A DNA stretch of 64,000 bases from an uncultured Clostridia bacterium (GCA_934748015.1 CAKVHF010000002.1:62001-126000); one strand, 5' to 3'. Counted from the first letter of the stretch, positions 1-8,527 are shown. Notes: generated by a model not told the origin, from the sequence alone. Numbers and translations: made by a program.

Positions 1-667
1 GCGAGTTGATCTTGCCACACATTGGGATTGTCACAATTTTGTCACACAACTTTAGTGTCAGACTGCTTGTCCCAAAGCCTTCGCTTCCGATCACCACCGC
101 TACATCACCGCTAAAATCAACTTTGTTGATGTCTTCGCCACCCAGTTCGCATCCATATACCCAGACATTGTCTTTCTTCAACTCTTCTATTGTCTGATTG
201 ATGTTGGTTACTTTGGCGATCTTGACATAAGCGGTTGCTCCCGCACTGGTCTTGATAACAGTTTCGTTGACCGAGCATGCTCTATTTTTGCCAATAATTA
301 TGCCGTCTACCCCAAAGCACTCGCATACACGGATGATACTGCCTAGGTTGTGAGGATCTTCGATGCCGTCTAGGATCAATATAAATGCATCACGATTTTT
401 CTCTCTAGCACTATTCAATATTTCCTTAACAGTGCTGTACTTGAAGTCAGTGGTTTCTGCGATCAAGCCTTGGTGCTTGCCAGTTGCAGAATATTTGTTA
501 AGTATGTTGTTGTCCACAAATTGTATCTTTATTTTGTGGTCTTTGGCAAGTTTGATTATTTCATTAAAGGTCTTATCCTTGGAGTTGTTGCTTGCCATAA
601 GCCTCTCTATAGTTGTTCCGTTCAAGATTGCTTCTCTTACGGCATTTCTTCCTTCTATTTTTAACAT
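1..667 (-). CDS. rlmB: 23S rRNA (guanosine-2'-O)-methyltransferase RlmB, 3' part missing
   Basis: SpoU/TrmH-family SAM-dependent methyltransferase, cut at its C-terminus by the window edge; about 222 codons are visible. The start is the ATG at 667-665, inside the end of mrnC (7-bp overlap, ATGTTAA), so the two are translationally coupled. The N-terminal substrate-binding domain begins LKIEGRNAVREA and includes GKHQGLIAE. The catalytic SPOUT domain shows DPHNLGSIIRVCECFGVDG and GSEGFGTSSLTLKLCD, the conserved N, R and G-rich residues of the trefoil knot. The family 2'-O-methylates a guanosine of the 23S rRNA peptidyl-transferase loop (E. coli G2251). A mrnC-rlmB order is common in Firmicutes. 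A close TrmH paralogue acting on another site cannot be excluded without the C-terminus. Confidence 0.9.
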   Translation of the reverse strand, partial: MLKIEGRNAVREAILNGTTIERLMASNNSKDKTFNEIIKLAKDHKIKIQFVDNNILNKYSATGKHQGLIAETTDFKYSTVKEILNSAREKNRDAFILILDGIEDPHNLGSIIRVCECFGVDGIIIGKNRACSVNETVIKTSAGATAYVKIAKVTNINQTIEELKKDNVWVYGCELGGEDINKVDFSGDVAVVIGSEGFGTSSLTLKLCDKIVTIPMCGKINS

Positions 668-1086
668 TTTGTCTCCTTGCTTGCAATGGCTTCGTAGCCT
701 ATTTGCATTATTTCAGTCAGTCTGTCCATGTTGCCTATTAAGTATAGATATCCCAGCAGTGCTTCAAAGCCGGTTGCTCGTTTGTAGTCCACAACTTTAG
801 CATTTTTGGCTATATTGTTGGTTTTGTAATTGCGTGCTCGCTTGTATAGACGCAGTTCTTCTTCGGTCAATATCTTCTCTATTGCCTTTATTATCTCGCT
901 TTGTCCACTTGCTTTGACAAAGTCGGTTGTAAGCTTGTGCTCCGCATTGGGCTTTAGATCATTGGATACAACAATCCTCTGGCGGATGTATAGGCTAAAA
1001 ACAGCATCACCCACAAAAGCTAGGCTCTGAGGGTTGAGGTTGTATGCTATTGATTTGTCAATATTGGATATATTAAAAGTATTCAT
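661..1086 (-). CDS. mrnC: Mini-ribonuclease III (MrnC)
   Basis: A 141-residue RNase III catalytic domain without a double-stranded-RNA-binding domain, the usual length for Mini-III, which matures the ends of 23S rRNA. Seen: NPQSLAFVGDAVFSLYIRQRIV near residue 17, the Mini-III form of the RNase III signature with the catalytic acidic residue, and a conserved C-terminal block FEALLGYLYLIG. Start is the ATG at 1086. The stop overlaps the rlmB start. In many Firmicutes cysS comes just upstream, but here the gene appears to be first in its transcript, with a possible promoter at 1094-1122. Identification is secure from length, motif and neighbour. Confidence 0.92.
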   Translation of the reverse strand: MNTFNISNIDKSIAYNLNPQSLAFVGDAVFSLYIRQRIVVSNDLKPNAEHKLTTDFVKASGQSEIIKAIEKILTEEELRLYKRARNYKTNNIAKNAKVVDYKRATGFEALLGYLYLIGNMDRLTEIMQIGYEAIASKETKC

Positions 1087-1093
1087 ATATAGT

Positions 1094-1122
1094 AGTATAA
1101 CACAATGTGTGCGATTAGTCTA
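1094..1122 (-). promoter_or_regulatory. possible promoter for mrnC-rlmB
   Basis: On the minus strand TAGACT (1122-1117), a 17-nt spacer and TATACT (1099-1094) lie 8 nt before the mrnC start. The -10 is good and the -35 matches 4 of 6. The leader would be extremely short, so the assignment is tentative. Confidence 0.35.
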
Positions 1123-1170
1123 CTTGTTTTGGACAAAATCGTTTGGTTGCAAATATAGGGCTAAAAATGT

Positions 1171-1199
1171 TTGTAACTTTCGCTATTTTGTGCGATAAT
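1171..1199 (+). promoter_or_regulatory. sigma-A-type promoter for tex
   Basis: TTGTAA (1171-1176), a 17-nt spacer and GATAAT (1194-1199). It lies 60 bp before the tex start, which has AAGGA at 1245-1249 as ribosome binding site. Confidence 0.6.
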
Positions 1200-1259
1200 A
1201 CTGGTATTGGGTGGTAGATTAACCCAAAATGAAACAGAAATAACAAGGAAAAGAATTGA

Positions 1260-3443
1260 ATGGAAATTAACGAATTATTGGCTCAAGAGTTTAGCCTGAC
1301 ACTTAATCACACTAACAATATTATTGCCTTAATGGACGAGGGTGCGACAGTGCCATTTATTGCGAGATATCGTAAGGAAATGACCGGCAGTTGTGACGAC
1401 CAGACTTTGAGATTATTTGCGGATAGGCTGACATATTTAAGAAACCTAGAGGACAGAAAGAACTCCGTAATAGGGCTTATCACTGAGCAGGGTAACATGA
1501 CAGACGAGATCATGACCGCTTTGCAAGGGGCAAGCACTTTGACCGAAGTAGAGGATATATATAGACCATTTAAGCCTAAGAAGAAGACAAGAGCGAGTGT
1601 CGCTATTGCTAAAGGACTTCAACCTCTTGCTGATGCAATGCTTAAGCAGGACAAGAATGTTAACCTAGAAGAACTTGCGAAAGAATATATTTCGGAAGAA
1701 AAAGGTGTGGCAAGTGTGGCCGAGGCTATGCAGGGTGCTAAAGATATTGTTGCAGAGATGATATCCGATAACGCTAATTTGCGAAAGATTTTGCGTGAAA
1801 TGCTAGTAAAGAAGGGCTTTGTGAAGTGCAAACTTAACCCAGACGAAGAGAATGCTTATGTGTATGAGATGTACAAGGAGTTCTCTAGCCCAATAGACAA
1901 GATGGTGTCTTATCGTGTACTTGCGATCAATCGTGGCGAGAATGAGAAGTGTCTAAAGGTAGATCTAGAGTTGAACGAAGAACTTGCTTTGGGTGCAGTT
2001 GAGAAGGAGTTTATCAAGAAGAATTCGCCTTACGAAGAATTGCTTAAGGAAGTATGTGCCGATGCGTATGACAGACTTATCTTCCCTAGCATAGAGAGAG
2101 AGGTAAGGAATGAGTTGACCGACAAGGCTAACGAGCAGGCTATCAAGATGTTTGAGGTTAACTTGAAGCCACTTTTGATGCAAGCACCGCTTAAGGATAA
2201 GGTTATTTTGGGACTAGACCCAGCATATCGTACAGGTTGCAAGATTGCTGTTATAGATAGTCACGGAAACGTGCTAGATACAGCGGTTGTATATCCTACT
2301 CCACCACAGAACAAGGTGGAAGAGGCAGAGGTGACTTTGGCAAAACTTATTGACAAAGACAAAGTAGATGTAATATCTATCGGCAACGGAACTGCAACTA
2401 AGGAAAGTGAGATATTTGTTGCCAATCTTATCAAGAAACTAAAGAGAAAAGTAACTTATGCGGTAGTAAATGAAGCAGGTGCATCTGTGTATAGTGCTAG
2501 CAAATTGGGTGCAATGGAGTTTCCAACATTTGATGTCGCACTACGTAGTGCAGTGTCTATCGCTCGTAGATTGCAAGATCCACTAGCCGAGTTGATCAAG
2601 ATAGATGTTAAGAGCATAGGTGTAGGACAATATCAACACGATATGCCACAGAACAGATTGACTGAGGTGCTAGAGGGAGTAGTAGAGGATTGTGTTAACG
2701 CAGTAGGTGTAGATGTCAACACTGCTAGCCCTAGTCTACTTACTTATGTATCTGGTCTTAATAGTGGAATAGCGAGAAACATTTGCGAATATCGTAAGAT
2801 GAATGGCAAGTTTGAGAATAAGCAGACTTTGCTTAAGGTAAGCAAATTGGGTAACAAAGCATTTGAGCAATGTGCTGGTTTCTTGAGAATAGTAGATGGC
2901 GAGAATGTGCTAGACAATACAGGTGTTCACCCAGAGAGTTACAAGGCTGTGGATGCATTGTTGAAACTATTTGGCATGACAGAGGAAGATATCAAGAACG
3001 GCAATGTTAAACATTTGCCAGAATTGGTGGCTAAGAAAGGCGAGCAAAGTGTAGCCGATGCTATTGGTGTAGGTGTCCCAACACTGCAAGATATTGTTAA
3101 CGAACTAATCAAACCAGGCAGAGATATAAGAGATGAGTTGCCTAAGCCAGTGCTTAAGAGTGAATTATTAGGCATAGAAGATCTTAAGCCGGGCATGGTT
3201 ATAGATGGTGTTGTTAGAAATGTTATTGACTTTGGTGTATTTGTAGATATATCTGTTCACCAAGACGGACTTGTTCATATTTCGGAGATTAGCAAGGACT
3301 ATATCAAGCATCCTAGTGAAGTATTGAAAGTAGGTGACCAAGTAACCGTTAAGGTATTATCGGTAGATATCCCTAAGAAGCGTATTTCGCTTACTATCAA
3401 GGGTGTAACCGAAGAAGATCTAGCCAACAGAGTAGGACAATAA
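1260..3443 (+). CDS. tex: Tex family RNA-binding protein
   Basis: A 727-residue protein of the usual Tex length. Tex is a conserved cytoplasmic nucleic-acid-binding factor linked to transcription fidelity and, in some species, toxin expression. Domain order: N-terminal helical Tex domain (start MEINELLAQEFSL, ARYRKEMTG near residue 37), YqgF/RNase H-like domain (ILGLDPAYRTGCKIAVID near 316), helix-hairpin-helix region (TYVSGLNSGIARNICEYR near 493), and a C-terminal S1 RNA-binding domain (GVVRNVIDFGVFVDIS to about 715). ATG at 1260 has AAGGA ten bases upstream and fits the family start. The gene stands alone, with its own promoter and an A+T-rich tail downstream. Confidence 0.95.
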   Translation: MEINELLAQEFSLTLNHTNNIIALMDEGATVPFIARYRKEMTGSCDDQTLRLFADRLTYLRNLEDRKNSVIGLITEQGNMTDEIMTALQGASTLTEVEDIYRPFKPKKKTRASVAIAKGLQPLADAMLKQDKNVNLEELAKEYISEEKGVASVAEAMQGAKDIVAEMISDNANLRKILREMLVKKGFVKCKLNPDEENAYVYEMYKEFSSPIDKMVSYRVLAINRGENEKCLKVDLELNEELALGAVEKEFIKKNSPYEELLKEVCADAYDRLIFPSIEREVRNELTDKANEQAIKMFEVNLKPLLMQAPLKDKVILGLDPAYRTGCKIAVIDSHGNVLDTAVVYPTPPQNKVEEAEVTLAKLIDKDKVDVISIGNGTATKESEIFVANLIKKLKRKVTYAVVNEAGASVYSASKLGAMEFPTFDVALRSAVSIARRLQDPLAELIKIDVKSIGVGQYQHDMPQNRLTEVLEGVVEDCVNAVGVDVNTASPSLLTYVSGLNSGIARNICEYRKMNGKFENKQTLLKVSKLGNKAFEQCAGFLRIVDGENVLDNTGVHPESYKAVDALLKLFGMTEEDIKNGNVKHLPELVAKKGEQSVADAIGVGVPTLQDIVNELIKPGRDIRDELPKPVLKSELLGIEDLKPGMVIDGVVRNVIDFGVFVDISVHQDGLVHISEISKDYIKHPSEVLKVGDQVTVKVLSVDIPKKRISLTIKGVTEEDLANRVGQ

Positions 3444-3620
3444 TGCAATTACACTATCTGCAAATATTTTAGTCGATTTAACAAAGTGATTGTTACAGCA
3501 AATATGTTTTAGAGAGTATGCTACAAGACTTTTGATAAAAATGTTTGCGAAAAATAAATATAAAAAGCAAAAACTGTCTATATAAAAACATATAAAATAA
3601 AAACAAAATAATATAAAAAA

Positions 3621-3650
3621 TGAGTACAGATTTTCGATTATCTGTACTCA
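3621..3650 (-). terminator. hairpin with T-run on the minus strand
   Basis: Perfect inverted repeat TGAGTACAGA / TCTGTACTCA with an 8 to 10-nt loop. On the minus strand it is followed by a T-rich run (3620 downward), so it would end transcripts from the acyltransferase gene after they pass antisense through the tRNA. On the plus strand there is no T-run. Confidence 0.6.
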
Positions 3651-3656
3651 TAACGT

Positions 3657-3732
3657 GCTTGTGTGGCTCAGTCGGTAGAGCAGTTGATTCGTAATCAACA
3701 GGTCGGCGGTTCGATCCCGCCCACAAGCTCCA
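3657..3732 (+). tRNA. tRNA-Thr (anticodon CGT)
   Basis: Cloverleaf of 76 nt including an encoded CCA. The acceptor stem GCTTGTG (3657-3663) pairs with CACAAGC (3722-3728). The D-arm holds GGCTCAGTCGGTAGAGC. The anticodon stem GTTGA/TCAAC encloses loop TTCGTAA with anticodon CGT at 3690-3692, reading the threonine codon ACG. The T-arm holds GGTTCGATCC. Its 3' end is duplicated at 3847-3870. Confidence 0.93.
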
Positions 3733-3870
3733 TTTTTTTATTAACTTGGCGTTAGGCGGGATCTCACGGACTTGTGCTCGTGCTGCGGCAACCATCGTTA
3801 ATAGTTGTCGGCCTTGCACGATGGCGTTCGCTTCGCTCGGCACCGCTCCTGCCCACAAGCTCCATTTTTT
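3715..3870 (+). repeat. tRNA 3'-end direct repeat flanking a GC-rich insert
   Basis: The tRNA 3' end and following T-run (3715-3738) are repeated at 3847-3870, 24 bp with one mismatch, of which the last 20 bp (GCCCACAAGCTCCATTTTTT) are identical. Between them lie about 110 bp that are clearly richer in G+C than the surroundings. The insert carries a two-part hairpin: CGTGC (3779) with GCACG (3816), and CGGCAAC (3786) with GTTGTCG (3804). This looks like an attachment-site duplication or a small inserted element next to a tRNA. There is no integrase here. Confidence 0.7.
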
Positions 3871-3956
3871 AAGTGGCTTTAATAAAGTATATATTTAATT
3901 TGTGATTTTAAAAATTAAAATCAGGCATGATATTTGGCCTGAGTGATGTGAATATT

Positions 3957-5039
3957 CTATGATTTTGGATGAAAAGTGTGCGATAGGCTGTCTAATTGGG
4001 AGGAAATTTTGTTTATAACTTTAGACATAGTGTGTTTGTAGATTATAGCAAGAATGTAAGATGATACAAGCATTGCAATTGAGCAAATTATAATAATTGT
4101 AATATGTTGGTTTGGGAAAGCCTCAATGATATAAGCAAAAAATTTTGGCCGCAATATTCTTCGCAACAAAAAGTTCTCATGAATAAGGTATACGAACAAT
4201 GTACATGTTGATAAGTAGTTAATAATTTTGCTGTAGAATGCAAATCTAGTAAATATAAAAAATAAAGACAAAGTTGATATAACTAATATTGGACTAAAAT
4301 AGAAATCGTTGTTTGTTGAGAATGTAAATAAGTAATGTTTGTTAACAATTTCTATACACTTTATGACAATAAACAGTACAATAAAGACAACAAAGACAAA
4401 ATTATTAATAATTGCAAAATATTTTTTGTTTTGCAAATTTTTCTTAATGTATGCAGTTAGATAATACAAGAAGACAAATCCAAGTACTGTGTTAATGCCG
4501 TTAATGCTTATAAATATAGTTGGGATGCTAAGGATTGATAGTATTGCTATACACACAATTGTTTGTAGCCAAAAATGAGAATGGTCTATTAAGTAATTAA
4601 GAAGTGGGTGTAAAATATATAGTATTAGATATGTGGGAATAAACCAGTTATTGAAGAACAAATCTGGCAAAAATTGTTTGACAATAATCTCAGCAGAAAG
4701 TTCTGCTCCACTAATCAAAAAAATTAGACAAATAATAATAGATATTGACATAGAATTCAAGAGCAAGTCAGCAATTTTTTTTAATTTAATGCTGTTGTCA
4801 GAGCACAAGAAATATGCGGAGCAAAAAACAAAAATCATATTGCCAATTTGACCCGTGTAGCCTATAATACTAAACCATCTCAAGTCGTTGGTCGAATAAT
4901 CAAAAAACTTTTGCGATGTTTGATATGCATGTGATAAGCAAATAAGTATTATGGCAATAATTCGCAATAGTTCTATGCTGGAATTGCGTTGGTTAGAAAA
5001 TGTGTTTTCTGTAGGTGTTGTTTTGCTATTAAGTTGCAT
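3957..5039 (-). CDS. acyltransferase family 3 membrane protein
   Basis: A 360-residue polytopic membrane protein of the Acyl_transf_3 (OafA/YrhL-like) family, which O-acylates cell-surface polysaccharides or peptidoglycan. The family signature is the N-terminal SIELLRIIAIILICLSHA with the catalytic-type histidine at the end of the first membrane helix, followed by about nine more hydrophobic segments. There is no extracellular SGNH domain, so it is the short form. Start ATG at 5039 has AAGGAA upstream. It is strongly A+T-rich with few CTA codons compared with its neighbours, which hints at a later arrival. The acceptor molecule cannot be told from the sequence. Confidence 0.88.
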   Translation of the reverse strand: MQLNSKTTPTENTFSNQRNSSIELLRIIAIILICLSHAYQTSQKFFDYSTNDLRWFSIIGYTGQIGNMIFVFCSAYFLCSDNSIKLKKIADLLLNSMSISIIICLIFLISGAELSAEIIVKQFLPDLFFNNWFIPTYLILYILHPLLNYLIDHSHFWLQTIVCIAILSILSIPTIFISINGINTVLGFVFLYYLTAYIKKNLQNKKYFAIINNFVFVVFIVLFIVIKCIEIVNKHYLFTFSTNNDFYFSPILVISTLSLFFIFTRFAFYSKIINYLSTCTLFVYLIHENFLLRRILRPKFFAYIIEAFPNQHITIIIICSIAMLVSSYILAIIYKHTMSKVINKISSQLDSLSHTFHPKS

Positions 5040-5176
5040 TTTTGTTTCCTTTGTTAATGTATAGATAGTATATCAGAAATTACGGAAGCAAATCAAACAT
5101 GTAAATTAATAATTTAGGATATTGTTAAGAAGTTGTAAATAATCTTTATAATAGTGTTTTTTTGCAGAGTATAATG

Positions 5177-5206
5177 TTGACACAAAGTCGGTGCAAGTGT
5201 TACACT
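5177..5206 (+). promoter_or_regulatory. promoter for the 5.2-kb operon
   Basis: TTGACA (5177-5182), an 18-nt spacer and TACACT (5201-5206). Transcription should begin near 5213, which leaves only about 8 nt before the GTG at 5221 and favours the ATG at 5230 as start. Confidence 0.65.
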
Positions 5207-5229
5207 AGAAAAAAAAGAAAGTGGTTGAA

Positions 5230-6201
5230 ATGGAAAAGAATTTAGCGGAAATTGTTGCGGAAAATTCAACAGAGTACGAAAAAAGTAATACGGAACTAAA
5301 AAGGCAGTACATAGCCAGTAATATTATATTGTATAATGACATTGTTGCGACTATTAGAGAAAGTAGAGGAAGTTTTGGAACAGGATATCCATTTTATATC
5401 CTAAATAGTGATCTTACAGGTTCGTTGCCAGTTATTGGGGAGCAAATACGATACAATAATGAGTTATCTGATTATGCTAAGCATAGTGGTGACAAAAAAT
5501 GGCGTTGTGAGAGATGTTTGGAAACAAATGGCGATGTAATGGTTGATCTAAAGACTGTATGTAAGCAGTGCCCCAATATACATGACGAGTTGAAACCTAG
5601 AAAATTGATAAATAGATTGCCAGATTTGGACATGTGGATGATTTGTGACAAAGAAAATATGGCAAAAGTGGCTAACGAGCTAAAGGGCAAGTTGGAAGCG
5701 AATGGTTTTACAACTTCTGATGTAGATCCGGTTAAAACAATCTATGATATGGTGGAAATTGTAGAAAGTATTAAAGGAAACAAAATGCCAGATAAATTTC
5801 TTCCGATAGATACGCACCTGATTGACAAAGTCACTATGCATAATCTTATCTGTGAGATACCGGATATTTTGGAATACTGCACATCGCATGATCAAGTTCC
5901 GCATCTAGAGATTAATCCACTTTCGCTACGAAAAAGTTGGCAAAAAGATGATGTGGGTTACAACTTTGTTCATGATTATCTTTCTAGTCTTACAGTATTC
6001 AATTGGGACGAAGATCTTAAACACGATTTGGATGAAACCAGGCAGTATGTTGCCAAGAAATATTCAATGGATCAATTATATGATTTTCTTATTAAAACTG
6101 GTCCTAGTTCCGTTCAACGTAGACATGAAACACCAGAACTGAAAGAAGCTTTTGAGAGGAGGATAGAGTCGTGGAAAGAAGACAACGACAGAGAATTATA
6201 G
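5230..6201 (+). CDS. unknown protein with a zinc-finger-like cysteine cluster
   Basis: I do not recognise this 323-residue protein (an in-frame GTG at 5221 would add three residues). Two cysteine pairs, CERC near residue 96 and CKQC near 112, form a likely zinc knuckle in the first third. The middle holds RLPDLDMWMICDKE, a D-x-D-like strand, then LPIDTHLIDKVTMHNLICEI, which is faintly reminiscent of nucleotidyltransferase folds; I would not annotate it as such. No signal peptide or membrane helix is seen. Its 3' end overlaps the PHP gene by 31 bp and carries that gene's ribosome binding site (GAGAGGAGG), so the two are co-expressed, suggesting a nucleic-acid or nucleotide substrate. Confidence 0.75.
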   Translation: MEKNLAEIVAENSTEYEKSNTELKRQYIASNIILYNDIVATIRESRGSFGTGYPFYILNSDLTGSLPVIGEQIRYNNELSDYAKHSGDKKWRCERCLETNGDVMVDLKTVCKQCPNIHDELKPRKLINRLPDLDMWMICDKENMAKVANELKGKLEANGFTTSDVDPVKTIYDMVEIVESIKGNKMPDKFLPIDTHLIDKVTMHNLICEIPDILEYCTSHDQVPHLEINPLSLRKSWQKDDVGYNFVHDYLSSLTVFNWDEDLKHDLDETRQYVAKKYSMDQLYDFLIKTGPSSVQRRHETPELKEAFERRIESWKEDNDREL

Positions 6202-7082
6202 ACTTACACATTCATAGCAATTGTTCGGATGGGGCTAAGAGCCCAAAGGAGTTAATTGATATGGCGGTGGCAAATGGTGTGGACACTATTGCTATTGCTG
6301 ATCATGATACAGTGGCTGCCTATACAACCGAATTGTTGCAATATGCAAATGACAACAACATTAATCTTATTAAGGCGGTTGAGGTGTCGACTAAGCTAAA
6401 AGGAAAGGTGGGAATACATATTCTTGGTTACAACCTCGATATACATAACTCAGAATTGTTAGACATGCTATATCAGTCTAGAAACTCCAGACACATATAT
6501 CTTGTTAAGGTCGCGGAGGCTCTTAATAAGTTGGGCTATGTTGTTAATGTTGAAGAACTGGACAAGGTGGATGCGGTTACTAAGGCACATATTTCGTTAG
6601 ATGTTATTTCCAATCCAGCCAATGAAGATTTGTTGATTAGAAATTTCGGACACATTCCATCCAAGGGTGAATTTATTGAAACCATTATGAATGAGGGTTG
6701 TCCTGCTTATGTGTTGAAACCATCCATTTCACCACAGCATGCTAGCGAAGTTATTAAAAGAGCGGGAGGCAAGGTTGTAATCGCACACCCAGTAGCCTAT
6801 GTTCACGAAGATGGCTTGAGTATTGCTGACATAGAGCAATTAATAGCCGAAATTAAACCTATCGGATTAGAGGCAAATTACATCTATGCAGATAGATATG
6901 ACAAAATAATCGACGAGTGTGCAACATGGAGAGAGGTTGCAAAAAGACATAACCTTATTGCAACAATCGGTTCTGACTATCACAACACAGACGGCATAAG
7001 ACCAGAATTGGGACTAGTTAACACCGATCTAAGATTGAGGGATCGTGAGATAGAAGATATTGTTAGAAGTCTTAGTGAGTAA
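6171..7082 (+). CDS. PHP-domain metal-dependent phosphoesterase
   Basis: A 303-residue PHP-family protein of the TrpH/YciV type, related to enzymes that hydrolyse 3',5'-bisphosphates or short RNA 5' ends. Metal-binding motifs are intact: DLHIHSNCSD (residues 11-20), IADHDT (about 42-47), IAHPVAY near 203 and IGSDYH near 267. Start is GTG at 6171, eight bases after the ribosome binding site GAGAGGAGG (6154-6162) inside the previous gene. It is cytoplasmic by sequence. The middle insertion (about residues 100-180) matches the AMP-phosphatase-like branch in length. The exact substrate is not deducible. Confidence 0.9.
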   Translation: MERRQRQRIIDLHIHSNCSDGAKSPKELIDMAVANGVDTIAIADHDTVAAYTTELLQYANDNNINLIKAVEVSTKLKGKVGIHILGYNLDIHNSELLDMLYQSRNSRHIYLVKVAEALNKLGYVVNVEELDKVDAVTKAHISLDVISNPANEDLLIRNFGHIPSKGEFIETIMNEGCPAYVLKPSISPQHASEVIKRAGGKVVIAHPVAYVHEDGLSIADIEQLIAEIKPIGLEANYIYADRYDKIIDECATWREVAKRHNLIATIGSDYHNTDGIRPELGLVNTDLRLRDREIEDIVRSLSE

Positions 7083-7184
7083 AGGTTGTAAGAAAAAGAA
7101 AAACTGCAATATGTTAAAATATTGACACAGAGTATATAGTTTTTGACAATATCTATATATTTTGCAACAATAAAAAGGATAATT

Positions 7185-7831
7185 ATGGAAAACAAGGCTA
7201 AAACGGTTGTTGGGTTCTATACTCTATGCAACAAATTAAAACAGGTGATCCGCACTGGGTGGAAAGACTGGAATGTAAAGGCGGACAGGCTGGAGAGTGT
7301 AGCAGAACATATATATAGCACACAGATGCTTGCTATTGCTATGGCATCGCAATATGGCTATGAGGTTGATATCAACAAGGTTGTTATCATGTTGGCTGTG
7401 CATGAACTAGAAGAGATAGTTATAGGCGACTTAACAATGTTTCAGATCACACGAGAAGAGAAGACAAAGTTAGGACACGAAGCAATTGCTGGAGTGCTAA
7501 AGGATATAATAGACAGAGAGAAATATATTGATCTTATTATGGAGTTGATGCCAGGGAAACGGCGGAGGCTAAATTTGCCTATTGGTGTGATAAGTTAGAT
7601 GCGGACTTACAAGCCAGATTGTATGATCTTGATGGGCTTGTTGATGTGTCACAAGTAAAGACTAAGGCACAAGAGAATAAAGATGTTAAGGCAATGTTAG
7701 ACAAAGGCTACAGTTGGAGTGAAATGTGGATGACCTTTGGGCAAAAGCGATATGGCTATGATGACAATTTCCTAGCAGTGTCAGAATATGCCAAGAATAA
7801 TAACATTGCTTATGATGGCAAAAAGGGGTAA
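7185..7831 (+). pseudogene. HD-domain (YfbR-like) phosphohydrolase, broken by a one-base frameshift
   Basis: The first part (ATG at 7185, with AAGG upstream) encodes an HD phosphohydrolase: VAEHIYSTQMLAIAM with the first histidine, LAVHELEEIVIGD with HE in place of HD, and the helical core of the YfbR/5'-nucleotidase-like family. Near 7548 the frame is lost. Reading resumes one frame back as ETAEAKFAYWCDKLDADLQ and continues to 7831, the conserved second half of the family. Restoring one A (ATGCC to AATGCC) gives a continuous ELNARETAEAKFAYWCDKL. Either a real 1-nt deletion or an assembly error. The reading stops 4 nt before the YfcE-type gene, so it belongs to the same operon. Confidence 0.85.
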
Positions 7832-7835
7832 ATAG

Positions 7836-8375
7836 ATGAGTGAAAAATATCTAATTGTGACCGACATACACGGAAGTAGTCAGTCGGCAGAAATTGTGAT
7901 AGAGAAATTGAAGCAAACCAATTGCGATAAAATTGTGATATTGGGTGACATCTTGTATCACGGCCCAAGAAATGATTTGCCAAAATATTATGAGCCTAAG
8001 CAGGTTATTAACATATTGAACAATTATGTGGATAAGATAATTGCAATCAAAGGCAATTGCGATGCCGAGGTGGATGAGATGGTTCTTGCGTTTCCGCTAA
8101 AAGGCAGTGCTAGCATAGAAGTGGGGGATAGATCATACATCTTTGAGCATGGACACCATTTAGAGATCAAAGATACTAACGAAAAATATGCAGGAAGTGT
8201 GGTTGTATATGGTCATACCCATGTCAACAAGATAACCAAAACACAAGATGCGACTTATGTTAATCTTGCTAGTATTACTATCCCAAAAGATAATTGCCCT
8301 AGGTCTTATGCTATCATTGATGACAACGGCTTAACAATATATGATATAGAAGACAATGTAATTGCAAAAGTATAA
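7836..8375 (+). CDS. YfcE/MJ0936-type metallophosphoesterase
   Basis: A 179-residue calcineurin-like phosphoesterase of the YfcE family, which hydrolyses phosphodiesters in vitro with a two-metal centre. Motifs: VTDIHGS (residues 8-14), ILGDILYHGP (about 35-44), IKGNCDAEVD (about 70-79), FEHGHH near 105 and YGHTHV near 126. All five metal-ligand blocks are present, so it should be active. ATG at 7836 follows the HD gene stop at once. An intrinsic terminator follows at 8391-8438, closing an operon of an unknown zinc protein and three phosphoesterases. Confidence 0.9.
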   Translation: MSEKYLIVTDIHGSSQSAEIVIEKLKQTNCDKIVILGDILYHGPRNDLPKYYEPKQVINILNNYVDKIIAIKGNCDAEVDEMVLAFPLKGSASIEVGDRSYIFEHGHHLEIKDTNEKYAGSVVVYGHTHVNKITKTQDATYVNLASITIPKDNCPRSYAIIDDNGLTIYDIEDNVIAKV

Positions 8376-8390
8376 TTTGTGTAAAAAAAT

Positions 8391-8438
8391 AACAGGGTTG
8401 GAAAAGTCTATATAGATTATTTTCAATCCTGTTTTTTT
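8391..8438 (+). terminator. intrinsic terminator after the phosphoesterase operon
   Basis: Imperfect stem AACAGGGTTGGAAAA / TTTTCAATCCTGTT with G-T pairs, followed by TTTTTTT. Confidence 0.75.
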
Positions 8439-8527
8439 GCTGTAAAAAATAATATATTAATTAATTGGTAATTATGTGAACAATGTATTAGGTTAAGGGC
8501 TAAAGTTTTTTATTATTTATCTTAATT

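Noticed and set aside
363..1030. Plus-strand ORFs opposite rlmB and mrnC
   Set aside because: They are shadows of two well-identified minus-strand genes and have no recognisable domain.
3493..3858. Minus-strand 121-residue ORF across the tRNA
   Set aside because: It is the antisense of the tRNA-Thr (the product contains the familiar SLWAGSNRRPVDYESTALPTEP pattern of false ORFs opposite tRNAs) and the GC-rich insert. It has no family and no ribosome binding site.
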